A stretch of DNA of 6,017 bases from Planctomycetota bacterium (GTDB taxonomy: Bacteria > Planctomycetota > Phycisphaerae > Phycisphaerales > UBA1924). The notes beneath the pieces are model-generated. The model saw only the letters and a list, made by a program, of their open reading frames with translations. It ran no database searches and was not told where the DNA came from. Positions 1-6,017 of the stretch are shown piece by piece. The stretch spans positions 1 through 6,017 of the forward strand of contig JAFLCM010000163.1 in assembly GCA_017303565.1 (NCBI GenBank), given 5' to 3'. Both the position numbers and the translations under genes were made by a program. How positions within the stretch are numbered: position 1 is the stretch's first letter; each line of letters begins with the position of its first letter.

Positions 1-1143
1 GCTCGACAGCTGCCCGACGCCGTACGCGCCCAGCGACGCCGCGAAGTTCCGCGTCCAGAACACCTTGTCCGTGGCGAACGAGGCCGACGCCAGGTCGGTG
101 TTGCCGTCGCGGTCGAAGTCCGCCGCCACCACCGCCGTCGCCGATTCGAGCTGCGCGAAACTGCTCGACACCTGGAAAGACCCGGCGCCGACGCCGCGCG
201 CGACCCACACGCTGTCCGCCTGGCGGCCCACCATCATCAGGTCGGCGTTGCCGTCGGCGTTCACGTCCGCTCGGAACATCGAGGACACCGACTGCGGTGC
301 CTGAAGCGCCGTGCCGCCCGCGAACTCGCCGAACACCGTCTGCGGGTACACGATCGCCACGCTGATGAGCGGGCTGCTCGACGCGATGTCGTCCCGACCA
401 TCCCCGTTGAAATCGCCCGCGGTGACGACGTTGGCACCGTTGAGCGCGATGCTGGAGCTCACGTTGAACTCGGGGATCAGGACGTTCCGCTCCGAGCGCA
501 GGATCGGGTCCGTCTGCAGCGCCAGCCGCAGCAGGTTGCCCGCGGGGCACGCCGCGACGATGTCCGGCCTTCCGTCCGAGTTGAGGTCGCCGACCGCGAT
601 CGACCGCACACCGGGGAACACCGCCGGCAGCGTCACCGGCTCGAAGACCCCCGCGATCCCGTTCGCACGGTTGAGGTACAGCCGCACCGTGCCCGGCGTG
701 GCGAGCCCCGCCGCGATGTCGGGCGCACCGTCGGCATTGAAGTCAGCCACCGCCAGCGAGCCGATCCCGGTCGCCACCGAGTCCACGGTGGCGCCGGCCC
801 ACGCCCCGCTGTTGCCCGGGTTGAACCGGACCACCAGCCGCGAGTTCAGGATCCCCGCCACCGCCACATCGTCGCGCCCGTCGAGGTTGAAGTCCGCGAC
901 CGCCACCGCGCTCGGCCCGTCGGCAACCGGATCGTTGCCGGGGCCCACGATGGTTGTCTGGACGAAGCGGAACTGCCCGTGGTCGAACCGCGCCCACTTG
1001 ACCGTGTCGTCGAAGAACGACGCCGCCGCGATGTCCGGCGTGCCGTCCCCGTTGAAGTCGCCCACCGCCATCGACGAGGGGGCATCGCCGCTCGCCGCCA
1101 CGCCCGAAGTCGAGAAGAACCCTTGCTGGCGGTGCGGCAGGAG
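1..1143 (-). other. FG-GAP/VCBS-like beta-propeller 2, seven canonical blades, continuing past the window (residues 1625-2005)
   Basis: Seven well-preserved loops start at 1653 (DFNGDGTPD), 1708 (DFNLDGRDD), 1758 (DFNADGAPD), 1810 (DLNSDGRPD), 1868 (DFNGDGRDD), 1917 (DVNADGNAD) and 1966 (DFDRDGNTD), spaced 49-58 residues. Each follows a strand of the type AVGD or VAAD and is followed by a hydrophobic strand such as IAAA. This is a textbook FG-GAP/VCBS series, with DxDxDG calcium ligands in every blade. The last blade is cut at the window edge, so more repeats may follow. Integrin-like adhesion or carbohydrate binding is the usual suggestion for such domains; no ligand can be named. Confidence 0.88.
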
Positions 1144-4100
1144 GCTCGGGACCACGAAGAGGCTCTCATCCCCGTCGGCGGTCGCCCACAGGTCCAGGTC
1201 GCCGTCGGGTTCCACATCGCCCAGCCCGATCGCGATGAGCGGGTCGCCCGTCAGCGTGCCGGTCGACCGCGGCGCGAAGAACCCGTGATCGTTCACGAGC
1301 TGCGTGCACGTGCCGTCCTCGTTGAGCACGAGCGCGTCGACGAACCCGTTACGATCGATATCGCCGAGCTTCACCTCAACCGCGTTGAATCCCTCGAGGT
1401 CCTGCTCGAAGTTGCCCGCCGAGTCGAAGACCTTCAGCCCCCCCGTGTGGCCCGCGAGAATCTCCGCCACGCCGTCGGCGTCGATGTTCGCCGAAGCGAC
1501 GCAGGTGTACGCGTGCGTGGAGTCCACGCCCAGCACGTCGAAGGCGTCGCCGGAGTTCTCCAGGCGGATCAGCCGCCCGCCGCCGGCGTTCTCGCCCATC
1601 GCGACCACCAGGTCGTTGCCGCCGGACAGGATCGACGTCCGGGCGATCGCCGCGAAGTCCGGCGACCCCAGGCCCGGCAGAGCCACCGACTCGTCGCCGA
1701 AACTGATCGAGCCGGGGAACGAGGTGTTGATGAAGACCACGAGATTCCCGCTCGCGTCCACGCCCGCGATGTCCTCGTACCCGTCGCGGTCCACGTCGAT
1801 CAGCGTCATCGCCAGGATCGTCGCCCCGCTGCCGCCGATCAGCCCGTCGTTGTCGAACGGTCCGCCCCGGGACAGGCTGCTGTAGACCACGTTCAGCCTC
1901 TGCGCCGCCCCCGACCGCGTCGAGAACACCAGGTCGATCGACCCGTCGCGGTCAAAGTCCGAGGCCACCACGTTCCGAGCCGGCGCCGAGAGCCCGATGT
2001 CGTACCGCGCGAACATCAGCTCGGTCTGGCTGGCACGAACGAACACGCTGGCGTTCGCCGAGGAGTTGGCGATCACCACCGCGTCGTTCTGCTCGTCGCG
2101 GTTCAGGTCGGCGACGAGCATGTTCGCCGTGCCGGAGCCGAACGGCGTCACGCCCAGCGAGACGCGGCTCGGCCCGTGGAACGGGAACGGTCGAGGCCCG
2201 GCCCCGCTCAAGCAGGTGTCCGGCACCCCGTCCCCGTTCTGATCGGGTTCGCCGCTCGCGATGTCGCAAGCGTCCTCGAAGCCGTTGGCGTTGCAGTCCT
2301 GGAAGGCAAACCGCCCGAACTGAAGGTGATCCAGTTCTAAATCCGTTCCCGCCGCGAACACCCGGATCCAGCCGATGCCGCCGCGGTGCACGGCCCACAG
2401 CAGCCGGTCCTCGCTGGTGTCGCCGTTGGTCGCGATCGCCCCCAGGTTGTCGGTGCGTGTCTCGACCAACGTGCCACCCGTGTCGTACACGTCGAACGTC
2501 ACGTCCCGCGGCCCGAACGAAAGGTCCGTGAACGCGATGCCCGCGAACTGCGGCGCACCGCCCAGGTCGAGCGAGTTGAAATAGATCGTCGCGTCGCCGG
2601 ACGACGAGTACAGCGAGCGCGCCCCGCTGTTGCCGTTCCCGTCGATGGACCCGTTGTCCTCGTCCACGGAGTCGATGAACGAGTTCGGCCCGAACACCGC
2701 GGCGCCCGCCACGCTCACCCCCGGCGCCGAGATGCTCCCCGACTCGAAGGTGTCTAGGTAAAGCCACTTGGCCGCGATCCCCGCGAACGGGCCCTGCGCG
2801 AACGTGACGTAAGGCGTGATCGCCGTCCCGTCCGCCAGCGGCTCGCCGCAGGCATCGGGTCGACCGTCGGCGTTGCAATCACCGGTCCCCGGTGCGATCA
2901 CCGACACCTTCACGTTGTCCAGGCCCCAGGATTCGTTGCTGATCCCCTCGAGGTGCTCGGCGAACCACGCGATCTGCGCGTCGGGCGCGGAATGCGGCAG
3001 CAGCAGGCGAACTCGGTACACCGAGTCGCCGAACGGAGCGGCGCCGTACCCCAGGCTCTCGAACTCCGCCGCCCCGTCCCGCGCCGGAACCGAGGCGGTG
3101 CCAAAGGTTCTCGGGTATGACTGCGACCCCCCGACGACGTTCGAGAACGTCCACGCCCGGTGCGTCACGCCGTCCAGCCGAACGCCCAGGATCTCGCCCG
3201 GCGAGCTGTTCCCGTCCCACGAACGGATGATGAAGAGGTCGAAGTCAACCGCCAGCGCCGTGTGCGCCGGCAGATTCGACAGCGACAGCACCGCGGTGGA
3301 GTTCGCCAGTTCACCCAGGAACGCCCGCCCGCTGGGCGTCGTCGCCGAGTTCCCGACCGACCACTCCGGCCCAACCCCGCCCTCGAACCCGCTGAAGTAC
3401 ACCGGGCTCTTGAGCGCCTCGCACTCGTCGGGGATGTTGTTGAAGTTGCAGTCCGTCGAGACGCCGAGGTTGATGTCGCTCGCGTCGTTGATCCCGTTGT
3501 TGTTGCAGTCGCCCGGCGTCCCCTGCACCAGTTCGCAAGGGTCGGGCACGCCGTTGCCGTTGGTGTCGGGCACGGCGCTCGACGCGATTTCGGTGAGGTC
3601 GTCGATGCCGTTCTCGTTGCAATCGGCCGCTCCGCCGGAGAACTCCAGCCGCACGCCCACGCCCCGACCGCAGCAGCCGCAGTCGGTCGCCACCGCGGCG
3701 ATCAGGTTCTCCCCCGGCACCAGCAGCGCCGTCACGTCCGTGGACAGCAGCGGGCCGGACAGGCAGTTCGCGTCCGACGCCACCTGCTGCCCGTTCACGA
3801 ACACCGTCACGTCGTCGTCCGCCGACGCCTTCAAGGTCGCGATGGTCGGGACGCTCAAGAGGTTCACCTTCTTGCGCATCCACGTCGTGCTCGAGCCGCC
3901 GGTATCGCCCGGCGCCGACCACACGTATTGGCCCACCTGCGCGTCGCTCCCCTGCGGGAACGGCGCAATCCAGCCCGCGGCGTCCGAGTCATCGAACGCG
4001 GTCTGGGTGTTCCAGCCCGCGGGCGGGGTCGAACCCGTCACCCGCCACGATTGGTTGACCGAGTACACCGTGCCAGCGGGGCCTTCGCACTCGTCGGGGA

Positions 4101-6017
4101 TGCCGTTGCTGTTGTTGTCCTGGCTCGAACCGGCGAACACACCGTACTGCAGGTGGTCCGCCTCGATGCCGCCGCCGGTGCAGCGGATGCGGATCGAGCC
4201 GATGCCCGCGGCGTGAACGATGCCGAAGAAGCGGTCCTCGGCGGTGGTGCCGCCGTTGCTGCCGTCGGCGGTGTACGCGGGGAACGACCCGATGGGATTT
4301 CCCGCGCCGTCTCGAGCCTCAAAAGTCACATTCCCGCCCAATCCGCCGTCGGTGAACACGACGCCCGCGTACTGCGGCAGTCGCCCGAAAGCGCCCGTGT
4401 TGAACGTGAACAGGATGCCCCCGGCGCCGTCGCCCGCGAAGATCGAACTCCCGCTCGTCCCCGATCCGTCGACCGTGCCGTCGTCCGCGTCGACCGAGTC
4501 ATTAATGCCGCCGCAGCCGCAGACCGTGGCCCCGTTTGTGGTCACACCGGGCGTGTTCAGCAGACCGTCCTCCGCGGTCTCGATGAACGCGGTCGTCCCC
4601 AGACCGCTCAATGGGAACGGGCTGTCCGATTGCCTCAGATACGGCAGCGGGCCGAACGATTGGTCGGGGAGGCTCCCGGAGATATCACACTCATCCGGCA
4701 CGCCGTTGCTGTTGCAGTCCTGGCTCGCCCCGCTGTTCAGGTCCGACGCGTCGGGTTCCCCGTTGGCGTTGCAGTCCCCGCTCACCGTCACGGAGGGTCC
4801 GTTGATGGTCGAGCTCCCCGGCCCGTTCAGGAGCGCCCCGGTCAGTTGCGACGAGATGGTGTCATCGTCGATGAGGTCGAGGCGCACAGACCCGAAGGTC
4901 GCCCCGGGGAGCAGCGCCCCGAGTGTGATCTCGATGGTGTAGTTCTGGCCGTCCTGCGAGAACACGTTGGTGATCGCCGAACCCGTGACCCCCGACTCCA
5001 CGAGCCTGAAAGCCCCGCCCGAAACGCCCGACGCCGTCTCCGAGAACCCGATGCCGAACTGCACCGTCTGACCCGGCAACTTGTGCGGGAACTCGTTGAA
5101 GAAATCCACGATCGTCAGTTGCTGCACCTCGACGCTCACCGAGGCGCCCGGGATGAGACTCGCGCCCACCCCGTTGAGCGGAACGCCGAAGCGGCTCACG
5201 ATCTTGTCGCTGTCCTGGAGGTCGAACGAGATCAGCCCCGAGTCGCCCACGAAGTCCACCTGGTACGACCACAGGTTCTCGAACCCGGAAACCTCCACGC
5301 CCGTCGTATCGATGCCGCCCGTTGAGCCCAGAAGCGCATCGCTCGGGGCCGGCCCCGTCACCGGACGGTCAAAGACCACGAAGAAGAACGCCGGCGGATT
5401 GAAGATCGGCGACGCCGAGGGCTGGATGGTCACCACGCTCGGCGGCGTCGGATCGGCCTCGATCGCCCCGATGTCCACGATCGGCGCCGCCCCGACGCCC
5501 GTGTCAGCCACCGGCATGTCGGTGAACCTCGCCTTCCCTTCGAAGTCCTTCGGCGAAGGGTCGTTCGTCGCCTGATCGTTGTCCTCGTCCAGCGCGTCGA
5601 GCGGCGCCGCCGAGTTCGCCCCCGCGTCCCACGCCGCCGAGCCCGGCCCCGGCGCGAAGTCGTCGTCGTCGGTGCTCGGGATGCCGTCCGCCCCGTTCGG
5701 GTTCACGAACGCGGGGTTCCCAACCGCCGCCCGGCTGCCCAGAGAAACGTTCCCCGACGAGACCAGCGTCGACACGACGGCGTGATCGACCGTAACGCTC
5801 GGTCCGGTCGAAGTCGCCACCGACACCGCCCCGCCCGAGGTCGGCACCATGATGATGTTGTTGAGCGCACTCACCGCGCCGGTCCCGCTCGCGAGGATCC
5901 CCGAAAACGTCCCCAACGCGCCCGCCGTGCCCGATGCGCCGGTCGCCCCGAGAGACCCCGTGGCGCCGTTCGCCCCCGGCGTGGTCCCCGTCCCGCCAGC
6001 GCCGGGCAGGCCCGGCG
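1..6017 (-). CDS. Giant multi-domain exported protein with beta-helix, Ig-like, DCNxNG-linker and FG-GAP/VCBS repeats (partial, both ends missing)
   Basis: One reading frame stays open across all 2,005 complete codons; residue i of the visible part occupies + coordinates 6016-3i to 6018-3i. The start, any signal peptide and the C-terminal anchor or sorting signal lie outside. The translation is a mosaic of extracellular modules: collagen-like stretch, beta-helix end, two Ig-like domains, a duplicated module, a sugar-binding-like sandwich, an SWGLDNV module and fourteen Asp-rich propeller blades, with DCNxNG calcium-loop-like repeats between most of them. Composition is rich in Gly, Ala, Asp, Ser and Thr and poor in Lys, with no membrane segment and no catalytic signature that I recognise. 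Such proteins are usually secreted or surface-bound and adhesive or glycan-binding; that role is inferred. TTA and CTA each occur once and TCA twice, which suits a GC-rich genome and leaves long stop-free stretches on the opposite strand. Confidence is high for the coding call and low for function. Confidence 0.96.
1144..2193 (-). other. FG-GAP/VCBS-like beta-propeller 1, seven blades, partly degenerate (residues 1275-1624)
   Basis: Asp-rich calcium loops start at about 1303 (DLNRDEQND), 1353 (DFDRDGSID), 1407 (DVDRDGYED), 1510 (NIDADGVAE), 1552 (DIDRNGFVD) and 1600 (DVEPDGDLD). A further blade without a recognisable loop sits near 1453-1470, ending GGNDLVVAM. Spacing is 42-54 residues. Each loop follows a strand such as 'vvasDfd.DG..Dlv', the signature of FG-GAP and VCBS repeats, which fold as integrin-alpha-like seven-bladed propellers in extracellular proteins. 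Blade 4 has lost its loop, blade 1 lacks the Gly and blade 5 begins with Asn. The seven-blade grouping is inferred from the count. Confidence 0.8.
2212..2298 (-). repeat. DCNxNG repeat pair (residues 1240-1268)
   Basis: Two units, DCNANGFEDACD (1240-1251) and DQNGDGVPDTC (1258-1268), start 18 residues apart, one fewer than the 19-residue period elsewhere. The intervening IASGEP resembles the 'IasGt' spacer common in planctomycete linkers. This is the last such linker in the window and leads straight into the propeller region. Confidence 0.78.
2305..2763 (-). other. Module A, second copy (residues 1085-1237)
   Basis: This repeats the landmarks of the first copy: YLDTFESG (1086-1093), IDSVDEDNGSIDGNG (from 1114), APQFAGIAFTD (from 1154), VTFDVYD (1172-1178), TSEDRLLWAV (from 1200) and LELDHLQFG (1226-1234). 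Landmarks sit 609 residues after those of the first copy except for a one-residue indel in the middle, so the two are paralogous copies of one domain within a single polypeptide. This copy has no Cys. The window's only TTA codon (Leu1226) and only CTA codon (Leu1087) both lie in this module, near its ends. Function is unknown. Confidence 0.7.
2845..2880 (-). repeat. Single DCN calcium-loop-like repeat (residues 1046-1057)
   Basis: One unit, DCNADGRPDACG, has both Cys residues but ends in Gly where the last acidic ligand would normally be. It joins the SWGLDNV module to the second copy of module A. Confidence 0.7.
2896..3402 (-). other. SWGLDNV all-beta module (residues 872-1040)
   Basis: The module begins YFSGFEGGVGPEWS (873-886), continues TTPSGRAFLGELAN (892-905), LSLSNLPAHTALAVDFDLFI with RSWDG after it, then GDSVYRVRLLLPHSA, and closes SNESWGLDNVKV (1026-1037). 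This order (FE..GpEWs, GrrFLGeFgN, LPaHt.v.v.FDLfiirSWDG, ESWGLDNV) recurs in exported proteins, often those with PEP-CTERM-like tails, and suggests a LamG-like or jelly-roll sandwich. I cannot name a Pfam family for it with confidence. It occurs once in the window, between DCN linkers. Confidence 0.6.
3418..3624 (-). repeat. Array of four DCNxNG-type repeats with exact 19-residue period (residues 798-866)
   Basis: Four units start at residues 798, 817, 836 and 855: DCNENGIDDLTE, DTNGNGVPDPCE, DCNNNGINDASD and DCNFNNIPDECE. The period is 19 residues (57 bp) without variation, although the intervening seven residues differ. Unit 2 has Thr for the first Cys, units 1 and 3 lack the second Cys, and unit 4 has Asn in place of the central Gly. 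A rigid rod of calcium-loaded loops, as in thrombospondin type 3 repeats, is the likely structure. It is the longest linker in the window and lies between two large folded modules. Confidence 0.82.
3631..4068 (-). other. Galactose-binding-like beta-sandwich domain (residues 650-795)
   Basis: Landmarks are SWRVTG near the start, GWNTQTAFDDSDAAGW (667-682), TWMRKKVNL (711-719), ADDDVTVFVNGQQV (732-745) and DVTALLVPGENLIAAVA (760-776), ending VGVRLEF (786-792). The order 'W..taf.D....W', 'wfRk.f.l', 'aDDd..vyvNG', 'dVT.lL.pGeNviav' is that of jelly-roll carbohydrate-binding-like domains attached to many glycoside hydrolases and surface proteins. Here it stands alone without a hydrolase. An unusual CGCC cluster sits at 779-782, with a further Cys at 751. 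Glycan binding is plausible but not demonstrated. Confidence 0.65.
4084..4119 (-). repeat. Variant DNNSNG calcium-loop-like repeat (residues 633-644)
   Basis: The unit reads DNNSNGIPDECE: the first Cys of the motif is replaced by Asn, while the second Cys (643) is kept. The DNA at 4102-4127 matches 4702-4727 at 24 of 26 positions, and both mismatches fall in the Cys/Asn codon (TGC there, AAC here). It separates the first copy of module A from the galactose-binding-like domain. Confidence 0.75.
4132..4608 (-). other. Module A, first copy (residues 470-628)
   Basis: This is an all-beta-looking module with landmarks FIETAEDG (477-484), DSVDADDGTVDGSG (from 506), LPQYAGVVFTDG (from 546), VTFEARD (563-569), TTAEDRFFGIV (from 590) and IEADHLQYG (617-625). 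Similar landmark strings occur in exported proteins of cyanobacteria and planctomycetes, including some with PEP-CTERM tails, but I know of no established function. The same landmarks recur 609 residues downstream. This copy carries a CGCGG cluster (499-503) and Cys612, which the second copy lacks. It lies between two DCN-type linkers. Confidence 0.7.
4684..4776 (-). repeat. DCNxNG calcium-loop-like repeat pair (residues 414-444)
   Basis: Two copies, DCNANGEPDASD (414-425) and DCNSNGVPDECD (433-444), start exactly 19 residues (57 bp) apart. The DxNxNGxxDxxD spacing matches an EF-hand or dockerin-like calcium loop and resembles thrombospondin type 3 repeats. The added Cys residues (415, 434, 443) could form disulfides. 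The first copy has Ser where the second Cys of the motif would be. DCNxNGxPDxCDI linkers are familiar from large planctomycete exported proteins. Calcium binding is inferred from the spacing of acidic and Asn residues. Confidence 0.8.
4780..5124 (-). other. Bacterial Ig-like domain 2 (residues 298-412)
   Basis: This second Ig-like unit has the same strand order as the one before it: PGQTVQFGIGFSETASGV, then GAFRLVESGVTG, ITNVFSQDGQNYTIEITLG, and SVRLDLIDDDTI. The pattern 'f.v.FSe.v.gv....f.l...gv.g..i......g..ytv.v....g.g.vrL.l.dddsI' is the usual one for the family. The expected 'aGnpL' ending is replaced by LTGALLNGPG. It runs directly into the first DCN repeat pair and probably holds the neighbouring modules apart. 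Confidence 0.7.
5125..5454 (-). other. Bacterial Ig-like domain 1 (residues 188-297)
   Basis: The domain opens with DPTPPSVVTI, followed by the strand FFFVVFDRPVTG and then a VEVSGF...WSYQVDF...GLISFDL core. It closes with DSDKIVSRFGVPLNG, a variant of the 'D..I.D.aGnpL.g' ending typical of bacterial Ig-like domains that follow a 'DttpPtV' start. These are beta-sandwich spacers or adhesion units of exported proteins. It abuts a second copy without a linker. The family-level assignment rests on motif order only. Confidence 0.7.
5458..5904 (-). other. C-terminal end of right-handed beta-helix, choice-of-anchor-Q type (residues 38-186)
   Basis: Residues 54-60 (LNNIIMV) resemble the 'tNsIva' rungs of pectate-lyase-like or polymorphic-outer-membrane-type helices. 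They are followed by a degraded version of the family's usual ending: NPAFVNP (about 91-97), a GIPSTDDDDF loop with four Asp codons in a row (5659-5670), GSAAWDAG in place of the usual GSPAIDAG, DFEGKARF in place of DLxGxPR, and finally DIGAIE (181-186) in place of DIGAYE. These landmarks occur in the expected order, so this is the closing part of a beta-helix that began upstream of the window. Such domains bind or degrade polysaccharide or serve as adhesive shafts; no catalytic residues can be assigned from this end. Confidence 0.75.
5905..6012 (-). repeat. Collagen-like Gly-X-Y stretch (residues 2-37)
   Basis: Twelve consecutive triplets from residue 2 to 37 read GLP, GAG, GTG, TTP, GAN, GAT, GSL, GAT, GAS, GTA, GAL, GTF, so Gly holds the first position in all but the fourth. 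The tract is open upstream and may be the tail of a longer one. Bacterial collagen-like tracts can form trimeric stalks. Gly-rich loops also occur within beta-helix proteins, and because the following residues look like beta-helix, a Gly-rich helix insertion is an equally good reading. Twelve triplets with few prolines would be weak as a stable triple helix on their own. Confidence 0.55.

Noticed and set aside
311..1288. 325-residue + strand open frame with an apparent repeat (MSG.PS.LKS.TA)
   Set aside because: The repeat is the antisense image of the periodic DFNxDGxxD propeller loops, so the regularity belongs to the minus-strand protein.
979..2340. 453-residue + strand open frame as a gene
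   Set aside because: It uses the same complementary register as the frame above and runs antisense across the FG-GAP blades; its translation is low-complexity and Arg-rich with no motif.
1952..2878. 308-residue minus-strand frame in another register
   Set aside because: Very Arg-rich shadow of the real frame, which carries module A and DCN motifs over the same bases.
3418..3624. CRISPR-like array, because of the regular 57-bp period
   Set aside because: The repeated units are codon-level similarities of a protein motif with many synonymous and non-synonymous differences, in frame within a coding region; there are no identical direct repeats with unique spacers.
4081..4130. Possible gene boundary or frameshift at the variant DNNSNG repeat
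   Set aside because: The frame continues without a stop and recognisable domains lie on both sides in the same register; the change is a clean codon substitution.
2816..4216. 466-residue + strand open frame
   Set aside because: It overlaps recognisable minus-strand domains (galactose-binding-like, DCN array, SWGLDNV module) and shows no domain of its own.
3160..5325. 721-residue + strand open frame as a gene
   Set aside because: It is the exact codon-register complement of the real gene, with an Arg/Ala/Val/His-rich composition and no domain. Its length follows from the scarcity of TTA, CTA and TCA codons on the coding strand.
5659..5670. (GTC)4 microsatellite as a phase-variation tract
   Set aside because: It encodes four Asp residues in a loop, is a triplet repeat that cannot shift the frame, and is too short to be notably unstable.

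Overview
The whole 6,017-base window lies inside one protein-coding gene read on the minus strand. In the register whose codons begin at + coordinates 1, 4, 7 and so on, I read every codon from 6015 down to 1 and found no stop. That gives 2,005 consecutive sense codons with neither the start nor the stop of the gene in view. The translation shows recognisable extracellular modules along its full length, so this is real coding sequence. No intergenic gap, promoter, ribosome binding site, terminator, RNA gene, mobile element or CRISPR array is visible.

The product is the middle of a very large, probably exported, multi-domain surface or secreted protein. From N to C terminus (right to left on the + strand) it contains: a short collagen-like Gly-X-Y stretch (6012-5905); the C-terminal end of a right-handed beta-helix of the 'choice-of-anchor Q' type, ending in DIGAIE (5904-5458); two tandem bacterial Ig-like domains (5454-4780); a pair of Cys-bearing calcium-loop-like DCNxNG repeats (4776-4684); module A, first copy (4608-4132); one variant repeat in which the first Cys is Asn (4119-4084); a galactose-binding-like beta-sandwich (4068-3631); four DCNxNG-type repeats at an exact 19-residue (57-bp) period (3624-3418); a distinct all-beta 'SWGLDNV' module (3402-2896); one DCN repeat (2880-2845); module A, second copy (2763-2305); two more repeats (2298-2212); and fourteen FG-GAP/VCBS-like propeller blades (2193-1), which divide naturally into two sets of seven.

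The organism is most likely a planctomycete, perhaps of the Phycisphaerae. This is inferred from the GC-rich sequence, the strong bias against TTA, CTA and TCA codons, and the DCNxNGxPDxCDI linker style combined with beta-helix ends and FG-GAP repeats, an assembly I associate with giant planctomycete exported proteins. No taxonomic marker gene is present.

Function: the parts are calcium-binding, adhesive or carbohydrate-binding in character, and no catalytic domain can be seen. A role in cell-surface adhesion or polysaccharide binding is reasonable but inferred. I see no multi-gene system in this window. What deserves a second look is the architecture: repeats acting as punctuation between modules, a nearly gap-free internal duplication at a constant 609-residue offset, and a canonical propeller next to a degenerate one.
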